Source of the DNA: Streptomyces himalayensis subsp. himalayensis
GTDB lineage: Bacteria > Actinomycetota > Actinomycetes > Streptomycetales > Streptomycetaceae
NCBI RefSeq assembly: GCF_013778455.1
Contig: NZ_JACEHE010000036.1
Coordinates: 1 to 64,000, forward strand
Length of the DNA: 64,000 bases
Reading direction: 5' to 3'
Made by a program: the position numbers and the translations under genes. The notes under the pieces are model-generated. The model was not told the origin of the DNA. It searched no databases and saw nothing but the letters and a program-made list of their open reading frames with translations. Below are positions 15,180 through 24,317 of this stretch, piece by piece; the first letter of the stretch is position 1, and every line of letters begins with the position of its first letter.

Positions 15180-16082
15180 ATGCGATGGTCAGCCCTTCCT
15201 CCTGTGAATACGCTGCTGCCCTTCGAAGCGACCGTCCGGCACGCGAGCATGACCGCGGCGGCGCAGGAACTGCACGTCACGCACGGCGCGGTGAGCCGAC
15301 AGGTCCAGAACCTGGAGCGGTCCCTGGGGATATCACTGTTCGAGCGGCAGACACGCGCCCTGCGCCCGACCCCGCAGGCGCGCCAGCTGGCGGCCGTCGT
15401 CAGAGACGCACTCGATCAGATCGATGCGGCCGCCCGGCAGATCGCACAGCGCACACCCGCAGGACCGCTCACCCTCTCGTGTGAGCCCACACTCCTGATG
15501 CGATGGCTCATTCCCCGGCTCCCCGATCTGGCCGTGAACGTGCCGGACGTCGCCATCCACCTGTCCGCAGGCGGCGGCCCTGTCTTCTTCGAGCGGGACA
15601 ACATCGACCTCGCGATCCGCCGAGACGACTTCCCGTTCCCCGAAGAGGCGAGCCGGACCCGCTTGTTCGCAGAGCGGATCGGACCCGTCTGCCGGCCCGA
15701 TCTCGCGACCCGCCTGACCGGCGCCGCCGGCGTATCGCAGGTAGCCCTTCTGCACACCGACACACGACCGAAGGCGTGGGACGACTGGCGACGTATCACC
15801 GGCATGAAAGCAGAGCCTGCCTCCCAGCAGACCCTGGAGCACTTCTACCTGACCCTCCAGGCTGCCGCGGCCGGCGTCGGGGTCGCAATCGCCCCGTATG
15901 CCGTCGCCCGGGACGACCTGGAGCGAGGGCAACTCGTCGCACCCTTCGGTTTCGTCCCCGACGGCACCAGCTACCACCTCCTCAGCCGTCAATCACCTGA
16001 GCAAGACGGACGCGTCCGCCAGCTGACGGCATGGCTGCGGGACAAGACGAGCCAGCTCGAAAACGATTCCGAACCAGTGTGA
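15180..16082 (+). CDS. LysR-family regulator, GcvA-like
   Basis: This 300-aa protein has an N-terminal winged helix (FEATVRHASMTAAAQELHVT then HGAVSRQVQNLE, about residues 14-48) and a periplasmic-binding-fold effector domain ending near residue 290. The start LPPVNTLLPFEATVRH is typical of the GcvA/AmpR subgroup. It is divergent from the kinase-PdxA-barrel operon and most probably switches it on with a sugar-acid inducer. ATG at 15180 fits family length. Confidence 0.92.
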   Translation: MRWSALPPVNTLLPFEATVRHASMTAAAQELHVTHGAVSRQVQNLERSLGISLFERQTRALRPTPQARQLAAVVRDALDQIDAAARQIAQRTPAGPLTLSCEPTLLMRWLIPRLPDLAVNVPDVAIHLSAGGGPVFFERDNIDLAIRRDDFPFPEEASRTRLFAERIGPVCRPDLATRLTGAAGVSQVALLHTDTRPKAWDDWRRITGMKAEPASQQTLEHFYLTLQAAAAGVGVAIAPYAVARDDLERGQLVAPFGFVPDGTSYHLLSRQSPEQDGRVRQLTAWLRDKTSQLENDSEPV

Positions 16083-16431
16083 CCGCCGGCTTACGGACCT
16101 TCGTTGCTTGGCGTCCCGTCTGGCTGCTGCCGCAGTAAATACCGGATTCACTGCGGCGGAACCCCTACCGTGATCATCGGGACCAGCGGCGGACGATCCC
16201 GGCCGCCGGGGTGAGGTGTACGCATTCCCTGCGCCAGCAGTACCGCATGGTGCGGCCGATCGGCAGGTGCGGCGTGAACACCGAGGCCCCTTCACGCGCG
16301 GCTCTCGTACCGTCAGCCTAGAACCGGACACGCGGCCGCGTGCACGCTCTGCACACATCCGGTGCCGGTGTGACCCCGTAACGCGGCACGGTGGGAGGGC
16401 ACATGGCGAAACTGCTCCTGTGGGACATCAA

Positions 16432-16464
16432 TGACCGCCTTCCGTACCGAGCGCCAACCCCTTG
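16432..16464 (+). repeat. 33-bp repeat, copy B
   Basis: This is the near-identical copy of 8546-8578 (30 of 33 bases). It lies in a 530-bp gap (16083-16612) with no intact gene. A short frame at 16403 starts MAKLLLWDIN and runs into the repeat, then stops. It looks like a joined pair of gene starts. Confidence 0.5.
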
Positions 16465-16612
16465 AGCGCTGACTCATCGCGGGATCGTTCCCGGACAGCC
16501 AGGCAGCAGGCCACGGCCGTCAGCGCGCGGCCCCGGCGGTGAGGCGGCCGAGGCCCGCGTGCCACCGGGACGGGCGGGCCTCGGTACCGGCCGACGTGAC
16601 GCTCATCGGCCG

Positions 16613-17059
16613 CTACTTCAGGTGGGTGTCGACGTCGATCAGGGAGCGCTCGCGCGGGTCGAGGAGCACGCCCTCGACGTCGGTGGAGATGCCCTGGACG
16701 ACCTTCTCGTGGACGAGCGGGACGACGGCGTCGGTGCGCAGGATCTGCGCCTCGGCGGCCATCATCTTCTTCTGTCGCTGTGTCGTGTCGCCTTCCTCGG
16801 CGGCGGACTTGATGGCCCGGTCCACTTTGGAGTCCTTCAGACAGGCGATGTTGTACACGCCGTCGCTCGTGTAGTCGCTCGCCAGGTAGGCGGCCGCGTC
16901 GCCGGTGTCGAGGAGCACCACCCTGGAGAAGACGAGGGCGTCGTAATTGCCGGCGAGGAGGTCGGCCTCCATCTGCGTGTACTCGCGTACGTCCTGCTTC
17001 ACGGTGAACCCGACCTTCTCCAGCTGCTGCTGCAGCAGCACGGTGGCGGCCTCGGGCAT
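16613..17059 (-). pseudogene. C-terminal fragment of an oligopeptide-type (family 5) solute-binding protein
   Basis: About 148 codons remain. QLEKVGFTVKQDVREY, a DYTSDGVYNIACLKDSKVD region and QILRTDAVVPLVHEK resemble the last third of DppA/OppA-type binding proteins, whose normal size is about 530 aa. The signal peptide and first two thirds are missing. The frame upstream of 17059 is not homologous. No transporter permease genes accompany it. It ends LIDVDTHLK at 16613 and is a non-functional remnant downstream of the semialdehyde dehydrogenase. Confidence 0.7.
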
Positions 17060-17147
17060 CTCCGCGCGGTTGGGCGGAACGGATCGTCACCCCGGCTGCG
17101 TTGCCCAGCCGGCACGTGGGCGAGCCGTGTGCTTGAGTCCGGCCTGC

Positions 17148-18632
17148 TCAGGTGTTGAAGCCGGGCAGGGACAGGTATTTGAGCTGCTGGTACTCGTGGA
17201 GGCCTTCGGGTCCGCCTTCGCGGCCCAGGCCGGACTGCTTGATCCCGCCGAAGGGTGCCGCGACGTCGGAGACCAGGCCGCGGTTGATGCCGACCATTCC
17301 GGCCTGCAGACGGGCGGCGACCCGGCGGGCGCGGTCGATGTGGGACGTCATCACGTACGAAGCGAGGCCGTGCTCGGTGTTGTTGGCGATCGCTATGGCC
17401 TCGGCTTCGGTGGAGAACCGGTGGATGGCGGCGACGGGGCCGAAGACTTCCTCGTGCATGATCGCGGCGTCGGCGGGGACGTGGTCCAGCACGGTCGGGG
17501 CGGCGTAGTGGCCCGGCCCGTCGGGGATGTCCGCCTTGCCGATGACGACGGCACCACGGGCCACGGCGTCCTCGACGAGGTGGCGGACCTTGTCCACCGC
17601 ACGGTGGTCGGCCAGCGGACCGAGCTCGGTGTCCTCCCGGTCCGGGGGTCCCACCCTGGTGGCGGCCATCCGCTCGCCCATGGCAGCGGTGAAGGCGTCG
17701 GCGATTCCCTCCTGGACCAGGAACCGGTTGGCGCCGACACAGGACTGACCGCCCAGCCGCATCTTCGCGATCATCGCTTCTCGGACCGCGAGGTCCAGGT
17801 CGGCGTCGTCGAAGACCAGGAACGGCGCGTTGCCGCCCAGCTCCATCGAGGTGCGCAGCACCCGCGCACCACTCTGCTGAAGCAGCAGCCTGCCGACCGG
17901 GGTGGACCCGGTGAAGGACAGCTTGCGCAGCCGGGGGTCGGCCAGCAGAGCCGTGGTGACCGCTGCCGCGTCGCTGCTGGTGATCACGGTCAGGACACCC
18001 GCGGGCGCGCCGGCCTCGCGCGCCAGCTCGCCCAGCACCAGGGAGGACAGCGGGGTGAGCGCGGCCGGTTTGAGCACGGCGGTGCAGCCTGCGGCGAGGG
18101 CGGCGGCGGCCTTGCGGGCGGCCATGGCCAGCGGCACGTTCCACGGAGTGATCAGCAGGCAGGGCCCGACCGGTTCGGCGACGGTGACGATGTGACTCTT
18201 GCCGTCCGGGGAGGGTGTGCTGCGTGCGTGGGGGCGAACCGCCTCCTCGGCGTACCAGCGGAAATAGGCTGCGGCGTAGTCGACCTCGCCCCGGGCTTCC
18301 GTGATCGTCTTGCCGATCTCCAGGGTGATGATCCGGGCCAGACGCTCACGGTGTTCGATCAGGGAGTCGGTGAGCCGGTGCAGGACGGTCGCGCGGTCCC
18401 GCGGGCTGGTGAGGGCCCACTGGTCGGCGGCCGCTGCCGCAGCGTCCAGTGCTTTCAGCGCGTCTTGTGCGCCGCAGTCGGCGACGGTGGCTATGACTTC
18501 TTCGGTTGCGGGGTTGCGCACCTCGAAGGTGCGACCGCCGGTGGCGGGTTGCCAGTCGTGGGCGAGGAAGCCACGGGGGACGGATTCCAGGACTGCCGAC
18601 TCCACTGAGGGAGTGGTGAGCGTGTCAGTCAT
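17148..18632 (-). CDS. NAD(P)-dependent succinate-semialdehyde-type aldehyde dehydrogenase
   Basis: This 494-aa enzyme has Glu264 in the MELGGNAP motif and the nucleophile Cys298 in LGGQSCVGANR. The SSADH-like SFTGSTPVGR lies at about 239-248, with TPWNVPLAMAARK before it. It oxidises a semialdehyde, typically succinate semialdehyde from 4-aminobutyrate, to the acid. It lies 60 bp downstream of the ABC importer genes on the same strand. A joint role in uptake and breakdown of a polyamine, 4-aminobutyrate or a related amine is likely. No aminotransferase is adjacent. Confidence 0.9.
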   Translation of the reverse strand: MTDTLTTPSVESAVLESVPRGFLAHDWQPATGGRTFEVRNPATEEVIATVADCGAQDALKALDAAAAAADQWALTSPRDRATVLHRLTDSLIEHRERLARIITLEIGKTITEARGEVDYAAAYFRWYAEEAVRPHARSTPSPDGKSHIVTVAEPVGPCLLITPWNVPLAMAARKAAAALAAGCTAVLKPAALTPLSSLVLGELAREAGAPAGVLTVITSSDAAAVTTALLADPRLRKLSFTGSTPVGRLLLQQSGARVLRTSMELGGNAPFLVFDDADLDLAVREAMIAKMRLGGQSCVGANRFLVQEGIADAFTAAMGERMAATRVGPPDREDTELGPLADHRAVDKVRHLVEDAVARGAVVIGKADIPDGPGHYAAPTVLDHVPADAAIMHEEVFGPVAAIHRFSTEAEAIAIANNTEHGLASYVMTSHIDRARRVAARLQAGMVGINRGLVSDVAAPFGGIKQSGLGREGGPEGLHEYQQLKYLSLPGFNT

Positions 18633-18692
18633 GCGCGTGGCTCTTTCGCTGATCGCAGGATGGTGTGTTGAGGGAGCACGATCGGTGGGTGG

Positions 18693-19559
18693 TCATACGG
18701 CCTCGCCTCCGGGGTTGGCGACTCCGACGGTGTTCTCGACCGAGAGCAGGGAGTCCTGCCGTCCGGAGCCGAGCCAGCGGACCAGGGCGACCAGGCCGAG
18801 GGCGAGGATGGCGATGGCGATGAGGATGGCGCTGACCGCGGTGACGCTGGGGTCGATCTCGAAGGTGAGGGAGTTGTAGACCTGCACGGGCAGGGTGACG
18901 GTGTCGACGGAGGAGAGGAACTGGGAGATGTAGAACTCGTCGAAGCTGGTGATGAAGGAGAAGATCGCTGCCGCGATCATGCCGGGTGCGGCGAGGGGGA
19001 AGGTGATCCGCCGGGCGATCGTGAGGCGGCCGGCGCCCATGCTGGCGGCGGCGTCCTCCAGCCGTTCGTCGATGCCGCGCAGGGTCGCGATCAGGATCAG
19101 CACCGCGATCGGCGAGGCCAGCACGGTGTGCCCCAGGGCGATCGCGATCGGGCTGCCCAGCATCGCGGCGGGTTCGAAGAGCAGGAACAGGCCCAGCGCG
19201 GTGACGATCTGCGGGATGACCAGCGGTCCGAGGACCAGGGCGAAGACCGCCGAGCGCAGCGGGAGTTCGCTTCTGGTCAGGGCGGTCGCCGCGGTCACGC
19301 CGATGATGAGGGAGAACACGGTGCTCAGGGCGGCGACCAGGGCGCTCAGTGACAGCGCGGCCGGCCACTTGCTGCCATCGGCGAACAGGGCCTTGTACCA
19401 GTTCAGCGTCCACGCGTCCGGGGGGAAGGCGGCGAAGGCGTTGTTGCTGAAGGAGGTGACGAGGATGACGACGATCGGCAGCGCCAGGAACAGCAGGATC
19501 ACGGTGGCGACCGCGGTCAGGGCGATCCGCCCGGCGAGGGTCTTGCGCAGCTCCATCAT
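18693..19559 (-). CDS. ABC transporter permease, PotC-like
   Basis: This 288-aa inner-membrane protein has about six transmembrane segments. The first is ALTAVATVILLFLALPIVVI. The cytoplasmic EAA loop, DAAASMGAGRLTIARRITFPL, binds the ATPase. It is the second permease of a spermidine/putrescine-type importer. Its start overlaps the stop of the other permease by 4 bp (19556-19559), so the two are coupled. The substrate is not determined by the permease sequence. Confidence 0.92.
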   Translation of the reverse strand: MMELRKTLAGRIALTAVATVILLFLALPIVVILVTSFSNNAFAAFPPDAWTLNWYKALFADGSKWPAALSLSALVAALSTVFSLIIGVTAATALTRSELPLRSAVFALVLGPLVIPQIVTALGLFLLFEPAAMLGSPIAIALGHTVLASPIAVLILIATLRGIDERLEDAAASMGAGRLTIARRITFPLAAPGMIAAAIFSFITSFDEFYISQFLSSVDTVTLPVQVYNSLTFEIDPSVTAVSAILIAIAILALGLVALVRWLGSGRQDSLLSVENTVGVANPGGEAV

Positions 19560-20449
19560 GACGCGCTCCTCTTCTTACGGCTGGCGCCCAGGGAGCTGAC
19601 GGCCTTGACCAGCAGCAGTCCGGCGAAGGTGAGCAGCAGCAGGATGACGCCCTGGGCGGCCACTCCGTTCCACTGGTTCTCTTTGGTCACCTGCTGGTTG
19701 ATGAGGGTGGCGATCATCGTCTGGTTGGGTCCGCCCATCAGGGCCGGGGTGATGTAGTAGCCCAGCGAGAGGATGAAGCTGAGCAGTCCGGCGCTGGCAA
19801 GGCCGGGGGCGACCAGCGGCAGGTAGATGCGGCGGAAGATCGTCACCCGGCCCGCGCCCATGCTGGACGCCGCCGCCAGCAGCCGCCGGTCCACACCGCG
19901 CATCACGCCATACAGCAGCAGCACCGTGTACGGGAGCATCATGGAGGTGGTGCCGATGACCACGCCGAGCTCGTTGTAGAGCAGCTGGAACGGTGCTCCG
20001 GGTACCGCCATGGCGGTCAGGGTCTCGTTCACCAGGCCCTTGTCGCCGAGCATGATGATCCAGCCGTAGGTGCGCACCAGGGCGCTGATGAAGTGCGGGA
20101 CGACGACGACCAGCATGGCCAGTCCGGCCCACAGGGGCTTGAGCCGGGTGATCGCGTTGGCCAGGAGGAACCCGAAGACGAGGCTGAGCAGCGCCGTCTC
20201 GGCGGAGATCCGCAGCGTGGTGAACAGCACCGCGAGGTTGACCCCGGTCAGCGCGTCGACGTACCAGTGCAAGGTGAGCGATCCGTCGGCGTTCTTCAGG
20301 CTGAGCAGCAGGGTGCTGAAGATCGGGTAGACGAACAGCACCAGCAGATAGACGACGACCGGCAGGGCGTAGAGCACGCCGACGCGGGTCTTGCGTGAGG
20401 CCAGGAGCTTGCGCGGACGGGCGGGGGCGGTGGTGGTGAGGGCGGCCAT
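19556..20449 (-). CDS. ABC transporter permease, PotB-like
   Basis: This 297-aa permease has six predicted membrane segments, starting with GVLYALPVVVYLLVLFVYPI, and an EAA loop AASSMGAGRVTIFRRIYLPL. It forms the channel heterodimer with the downstream permease. It starts 3 bp after the ATPase stop codon, so the gene order is binding protein, ATPase, PotB-like, PotC-like, all tightly packed. The N-terminal 15 residues are basic and cytoplasmic. Confidence 0.92.
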   Translation of the reverse strand: MAALTTTAPARPRKLLASRKTRVGVLYALPVVVYLLVLFVYPIFSTLLLSLKNADGSLTLHWYVDALTGVNLAVLFTTLRISAETALLSLVFGFLLANAITRLKPLWAGLAMLVVVVPHFISALVRTYGWIIMLGDKGLVNETLTAMAVPGAPFQLLYNELGVVIGTTSMMLPYTVLLLYGVMRGVDRRLLAAASSMGAGRVTIFRRIYLPLVAPGLASAGLLSFILSLGYYITPALMGGPNQTMIATLINQQVTKENQWNGVAAQGVILLLLTFAGLLLVKAVSSLGASRKKRSAS

Positions 20450-20452
20450 GGC

Positions 20453-21592
20453 TCACCCGTCCTGTTCGGTGGGGAAGAGGTTGACGTCGTCCGGTTCGGC
20501 GGTGATCCCGATCCGCTCGCCGGTGACGGGGCCGCGGCCGGCCGGTACCTCCAGGCGCAGCAGCGGCGCGTCACCGCCATCGACCCGCACACCCGCGCGG
20601 ACCAGGGTGCCCACATACGTGGCGGTCTCCACCGTGCCGGTACAGAACCCGTCGTCCGTGGCACAGGCCCGCAGCCGGCCCGGCTGCACAGCGACCTTCA
20701 CCTGGGCGCCGGAGGGCAGCTGGTGGCGGCGTGCCTTGATCAGGCCGCCACTGTTGTCCAGGCGGACCAGGGTGTGCTCGCCGCTCTGCTGTTCCACGCG
20801 GCCGGGCAGGAAGTTGGCCGCGCCGAGGAAGTCCGCGACAAAGGGAGTCCTCGGCCGCTCGAACAGCTCCCGGGGGGTGTCGAACTGCTCGATCAGGCCG
20901 TTGCGCATCACCGCGATGCGATCCGACATGACCAGCGCCTCTTCCTGATCGTGCGTCACATAGATGACGGTCAGGCCCAGTTCCTGCTGGATGGCCTTGA
21001 TCTCGATCTGAAGCTGGTCGCGCAGTTTCTTGTCCAGCGCGCCCAGCGGCTCGTCCATCAAAATGACCGGCGGACGGTAGACCAGCGCCCGGCACAACGC
21101 CACTCGCTGCTGCTGACCACCGGACAGCTCACGCGGCTTGCGGCCACCGAACCCGGACAGACCCGCGATCTCCAGCGTCTCCCCCACCCGCCGGCGGATC
21201 TCGGCCTTCGCCACCCCACGCAGCGTCAGGGGGAAGGCGACGTTCTCCGCGACCGTCATGTGCGGGAAGAGCAGGTACTGCTGGAAGACGAAACCCAGGC
21301 CCCGCTTCTGCGGCGCCAGCCGCGTCACGTCACGATCCCCGACGGTGATGGTGCCGGAGTCGGGTTCGCAGAACCCGGCGATCATCATCAGGGTCGTGGT
21401 CTTGCCCGACCCGGAGGCGCCGAGGAAGGTGACGAACTCCCCCGCCGCGATCTCCATGGACGCCTCGTCGACCGCGACGACGTCCCCGTAGGTCTTGCGC
21501 AGGGCCACCACCGACAGCGCTTTGCCGGTCGAGGCGGCCGACTTGCCGCCGGCCACCTTCACCGACGGTGTGACCACACCGAATTCACCCAC
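20453..21592 (-). CDS. ABC transporter ATP-binding protein, PotA-like
   Basis: This 379-aa ATPase has Walker A GASGSGKTT (residues 58-66), the signature LSGGQQQRVAL, Walker B VILMDEPLGALD and the switch His in VTHDQEEAL. A C-terminal TOBE domain begins near residue 290. It energises import of the substrate caught by the binding protein. The N-terminus carries about 25 extra residues before the ATPase fold, which the relic at 9147-9597 shares. The start at 21592 overlaps the binding-protein stop by 8 bp. Confidence 0.95.
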   Translation of the reverse strand: MGEFGVVTPSVKVAGGKSAASTGKALSVVALRKTYGDVVAVDEASMEIAAGEFVTFLGASGSGKTTTLMMIAGFCEPDSGTITVGDRDVTRLAPQKRGLGFVFQQYLLFPHMTVAENVAFPLTLRGVAKAEIRRRVGETLEIAGLSGFGGRKPRELSGGQQQRVALCRALVYRPPVILMDEPLGALDKKLRDQLQIEIKAIQQELGLTVIYVTHDQEEALVMSDRIAVMRNGLIEQFDTPRELFERPRTPFVADFLGAANFLPGRVEQQSGEHTLVRLDNSGGLIKARRHQLPSGAQVKVAVQPGRLRACATDDGFCTGTVETATYVGTLVRAGVRVDGGDAPLLRLEVPAGRGPVTGERIGITAEPDDVNLFPTEQDG

Positions 21593-22688
21593 GAGCCCAC
21601 TCCAACCAGCGCTTGGTGACGGCCGATTCGTTCTTCAGCCACCAGTCGATGTCCGCGTCGAAGCCCTTGTCGTAGTACTTCGGCGCACCGGCGAGTGCGT
21701 TGCGCTCGTCCTCGCTGAGCTTGGCGTAGGCCAGCGGAGAAGACGGGTTCGACGGGAAGGCCTTGGCCAGATTCGCCTGGCTCTCGGCACGCAGGGAGAA
21801 GTCCATGAGCTGGTAGGCGGCGTCCACGTTGGCCGCGCCCTTGGCGATGGCATAGCCCGAGAACTGGCGGCGCATACCGTTGAGCTGCCTCTCCACCGGG
21901 ACGCCCTGCTTCTGCAGATCGGCGAGCCGGCCGTCCCAGACGGTGGACATCGTCACCTCCTCGCGGCTCAGCAGCACACCCGGGAGCGGGCCGCTGTCCC
22001 AGAACTTCTTGATGTCGGCCCGCAGACGGGTCATCACCTTGAAGGCGCGGTCCACATCCAGCGGGTACAGCTTGTCCATGGGCACGCCGTCGGCCAGCAG
22101 CGCGAACTCCAGCTCCGGCAGGTCACCGTCCGGGCTGACCATCGCGCGGCCGCCCTGGAACGCCTTGGTGTCCCAGAAGTCCGCCCACGACTCCGGCTTA
22201 CGGCCACCGAAGGCATCGGTGCGGTACGCGATGCACTGGCCGTAGAAGCTGTGGCCGATGGCGTGCTTGGTGATCTGGCTGTCGGGGATCTTCCCGCTCT
22301 TCACGCTCTTGACCCGGTCCAGGTCCAGCGACTCCAGGGCGTCCTGCTTGACGTACTTGTGGTGGGACATCATCGAGTTGTTGATCAGGTCGCACTGCGG
22401 ACGACCCTGCTTGATCTGCGCCAGCAGCGGGGCGTCGTCCAGGTTGAGCACCTTGACACTGATGCCCGTCTCCTGGGTGAACGGCGTGTAGATCGCCTTC
22501 TGCAGGGCCGCACCGTAGGAACCGCCACTGTCACGGACGACCACCGTCTTGCCGCCGCCCTTACCGCCGCCGGCCGAGGCACGGCTGGTGCCGGTGCCGC
22601 AGGCGGCGAGCGAGGGAAGAGCGGTGAGGGCGGCAAGGCCGCCTGCTCCGCGCAGGAGCGCTCTACGGCCGATCGTGGGATCACTCAT
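21585..22688 (-). CDS. extracellular solute-binding lipoprotein, PotD-like
   Basis: This 367-aa binding protein starts MSDPTIGRRALLRGAGG, with a twin-arginine-like RR and lipobox LAAC (Cys near residue 29), so it is exported and lipid-anchored. ATG 22688 is preceded by GAGGAGT and is preferred over the in-frame ATG five codons upstream. The mature part (KTVVVRDSGGSYGAALQKAI, then MVSPDGDLPELEF) is a family 1 binding fold like those for polyamines and thiamine. It is the first gene of a four-gene transporter operon. A copy of its first and last codons survives in the relic at 9147-9597. Confidence 0.93.
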   Translation of the reverse strand: MSDPTIGRRALLRGAGGLAALTALPSLAACGTGTSRASAGGGKGGGKTVVVRDSGGSYGAALQKAIYTPFTQETGISVKVLNLDDAPLLAQIKQGRPQCDLINNSMMSHHKYVKQDALESLDLDRVKSVKSGKIPDSQITKHAIGHSFYGQCIAYRTDAFGGRKPESWADFWDTKAFQGGRAMVSPDGDLPELEFALLADGVPMDKLYPLDVDRAFKVMTRLRADIKKFWDSGPLPGVLLSREEVTMSTVWDGRLADLQKQGVPVERQLNGMRRQFSGYAIAKGAANVDAAYQLMDFSLRAESQANLAKAFPSNPSSPLAYAKLSEDERNALAGAPKYYDKGFDADIDWWLKNESAVTKRWLEWARG

Positions 22689-22850
22689 GGCAATACTCCT
22701 CATCTAGGGACGCGTGGGACCAGCTGTGCGGGGGCTTTACCTCGCAGGTGCGGGGGGTGGGATGGTGCGGGGCGGCGAATGCGGACAGAAGCATTGCCCG
22801 CTTGCGTTGTCGGTCGCCGCTTTGGGCGTGTGTTCGCCATGGACCGAAGT

Positions 22851-22873
22851 CCCCGACGACCTTGTTGTCGGGG
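22851..22873. terminator. hairpin between cupin relic and transporter operon
   Basis: CCCCGACGAC, loop CTT, GTTGTCGGGG pairs over ten bases with one G-U type mismatch. It lies 163 bp upstream of the binding-protein start and could end transcripts coming from the cupin remnant side. The rest of 22704-22956 shows nothing else recognisable. Confidence 0.4.
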
Positions 22874-22956
22874 CGACGCCGGCTAGAAGACCGGGTGAGT
22901 GGCGGTGGGGAAGCTTGAGCCGTCGCAGGCGGTGACCAGCAGGGTGGCGGCGGTCC

Positions 22957-23175
22957 TCACCAGAGCCGCAGCATGAGGGCCTTCGTGAGGGATGAGGTCG
23001 AGCGCATCTCGCCGGGCGTCGCTTCCCAGACGCCCGTATGGATCGACTCCCCACGGGCGACGTCCTGGGCCCAGGTCTTGAAGGCTGGGTTGCCGGAAAT
23101 TAGGCGTTCCGGGAGCGGGCCGGACTCGCGCGGCGCGAAGGAGGGATTGGTATCGATGGCCTTCAGGAGCGACAT
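22957..23175 (-). pseudogene. truncated cupin (DUF861/EutQ-like) gene
   Basis: ATG 23175, preceded by AAAGGAAAG, starts MSLLKAIDTNPSFAPRESG. It continues through LISGNPAFKTWAQDVARGES to HTGVWEATPGEMRS, the first half of the DUF861 cupin fold. The sequence then changes to unrelated residues and stops, so the second half of the barrel (about 50 residues) is missing. The gene is on the same strand as, and downstream of, the SDR gene, and may once have been the last gene of that cluster. Confidence 0.65.
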
Positions 23176-23507
23176 GCTTTCCTTTTTGAGCTGGAGAAGT
23201 TGGTAGCCGCGGCCACGGTCGATGAGCCGTTGCCGAGCGGCGCCTGGCACGCACTCGTGGGCGTGGCCCGTTCCCATGTGCGAAGGCTGGCGACGCGTCG
23301 CGGCTGGTGCCGGGGGCCGGGGTAGCGCGGATGCGGTCCTCGGCACGGGCGCACTGTGGGCGGCGCAGTTCGAGTGCGGCGATCGGGGCATGCGCTCGAC
23401 TCGTGATCGATCGGTCATGCCGCAATCAGCGGTCGCCCGAGGCAGAAGGCGAGACGGAGAAACAGGTTGTCCAGTCCAATGCTGGTGGTGATTGCCCAGC
23501 AGGGTAT

Positions 23508-24242
23508 TCAGAAAGCGGTGTACCCGCCGTCGACGGTCAGGACCGATCCGGTCACGTACGACGACTCCGACGATGCGAAGAAGAGCACCGCGTCAGCGAC
23601 CTCTTCAGGGGTGGCGAGGCGTTGGAGCGGGATCTGGCTCTCGCGCTCGCGGCGGTAGCCCTCGGGGTCGGGCCTGCGCTGGAACGCCGCTTCGATAATC
23701 GGGGTGGCGGTCAGGCCCGGAGCGACGACGTTGACACGGATGTTGCGCGGGGCCCATTCGATCGCCGCGCCCTTGGCGAGCATGATGAGGCCCCCCTTGG
23801 CGGCGGAATACAGGACCTGCCCGGACATGCCGACCATGCCCAGCCGTGAACTGACGCAGACGAACGAGCCACCAGTCTCGGGCATCAGCGGCGCGAAGTG
23901 CTTCATCACCAGGAACGCGCTGAGCAGGTTGCTCTCGAGCACGTTCTTCGCATCGTCGCAGGCCATCTCGGTGAGCGGACTGACGGCCTGCAGGCCGTGG
24001 TTGAGGACGACGACGTCGACGGTGCCGAGGGACTCGGCGGCCTGCTTGGCCAGGCTCTCGACGAACGCCTCGTCGTTGAGGTCTCCGGGAACATACAGGT
24101 CGTCGGGCTGAGCGCTGTCGAGTCGCTCCTTGCGGCCGGTGAGCAGGAGCCGCGCGCCCTCGCGGCGGAAGTGGGAACTCACCGCCTGCCCGATGCCACT
24201 GCTGGCGCCTGTCACCAGGGCCGTGACGTTCTTGAGTCTCAT
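23508..24242 (-). CDS. SDR-family oxidoreductase
   Basis: This 244-aa short-chain dehydrogenase has the cofactor motif TGASSGIG near residue 12, LNHGLQ (NNAG position), and the catalytic residues Ser in CVSSRLG and Tyr-x3-Lys in YSAAK. The sequence ends VDGGYTAF, typical for the tetrameric classical type. ATG 24242 (MRLKN) follows AAGGAG at eight bases and is preferred over the GTG at 24251. It follows the PLP-enzyme gene on the same strand after 75 bp. Its last 60 codons exist as a second copy in the fusion relic at 31435-31737. Confidence 0.9.
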   Translation of the reverse strand: MRLKNVTALVTGASSGIGQAVSSHFRREGARLLLTGRKERLDSAQPDDLYVPGDLNDEAFVESLAKQAAESLGTVDVVVLNHGLQAVSPLTEMACDDAKNVLESNLLSAFLVMKHFAPLMPETGGSFVCVSSRLGMVGMSGQVLYSAAKGGLIMLAKGAAIEWAPRNIRVNVVAPGLTATPIIEAAFQRRPDPEGYRRERESQIPLQRLATPEEVADAVLFFASSESSYVTGSVLTVDGGYTAF

Positions 24243-24317
24243 ATCAGGCACTCCTTTACGGGGGAGATCGGTCGTCGGGTTGCGGGCTCGGCCACGGGGT
24301 CTTGGCCCTGGGGCCGG

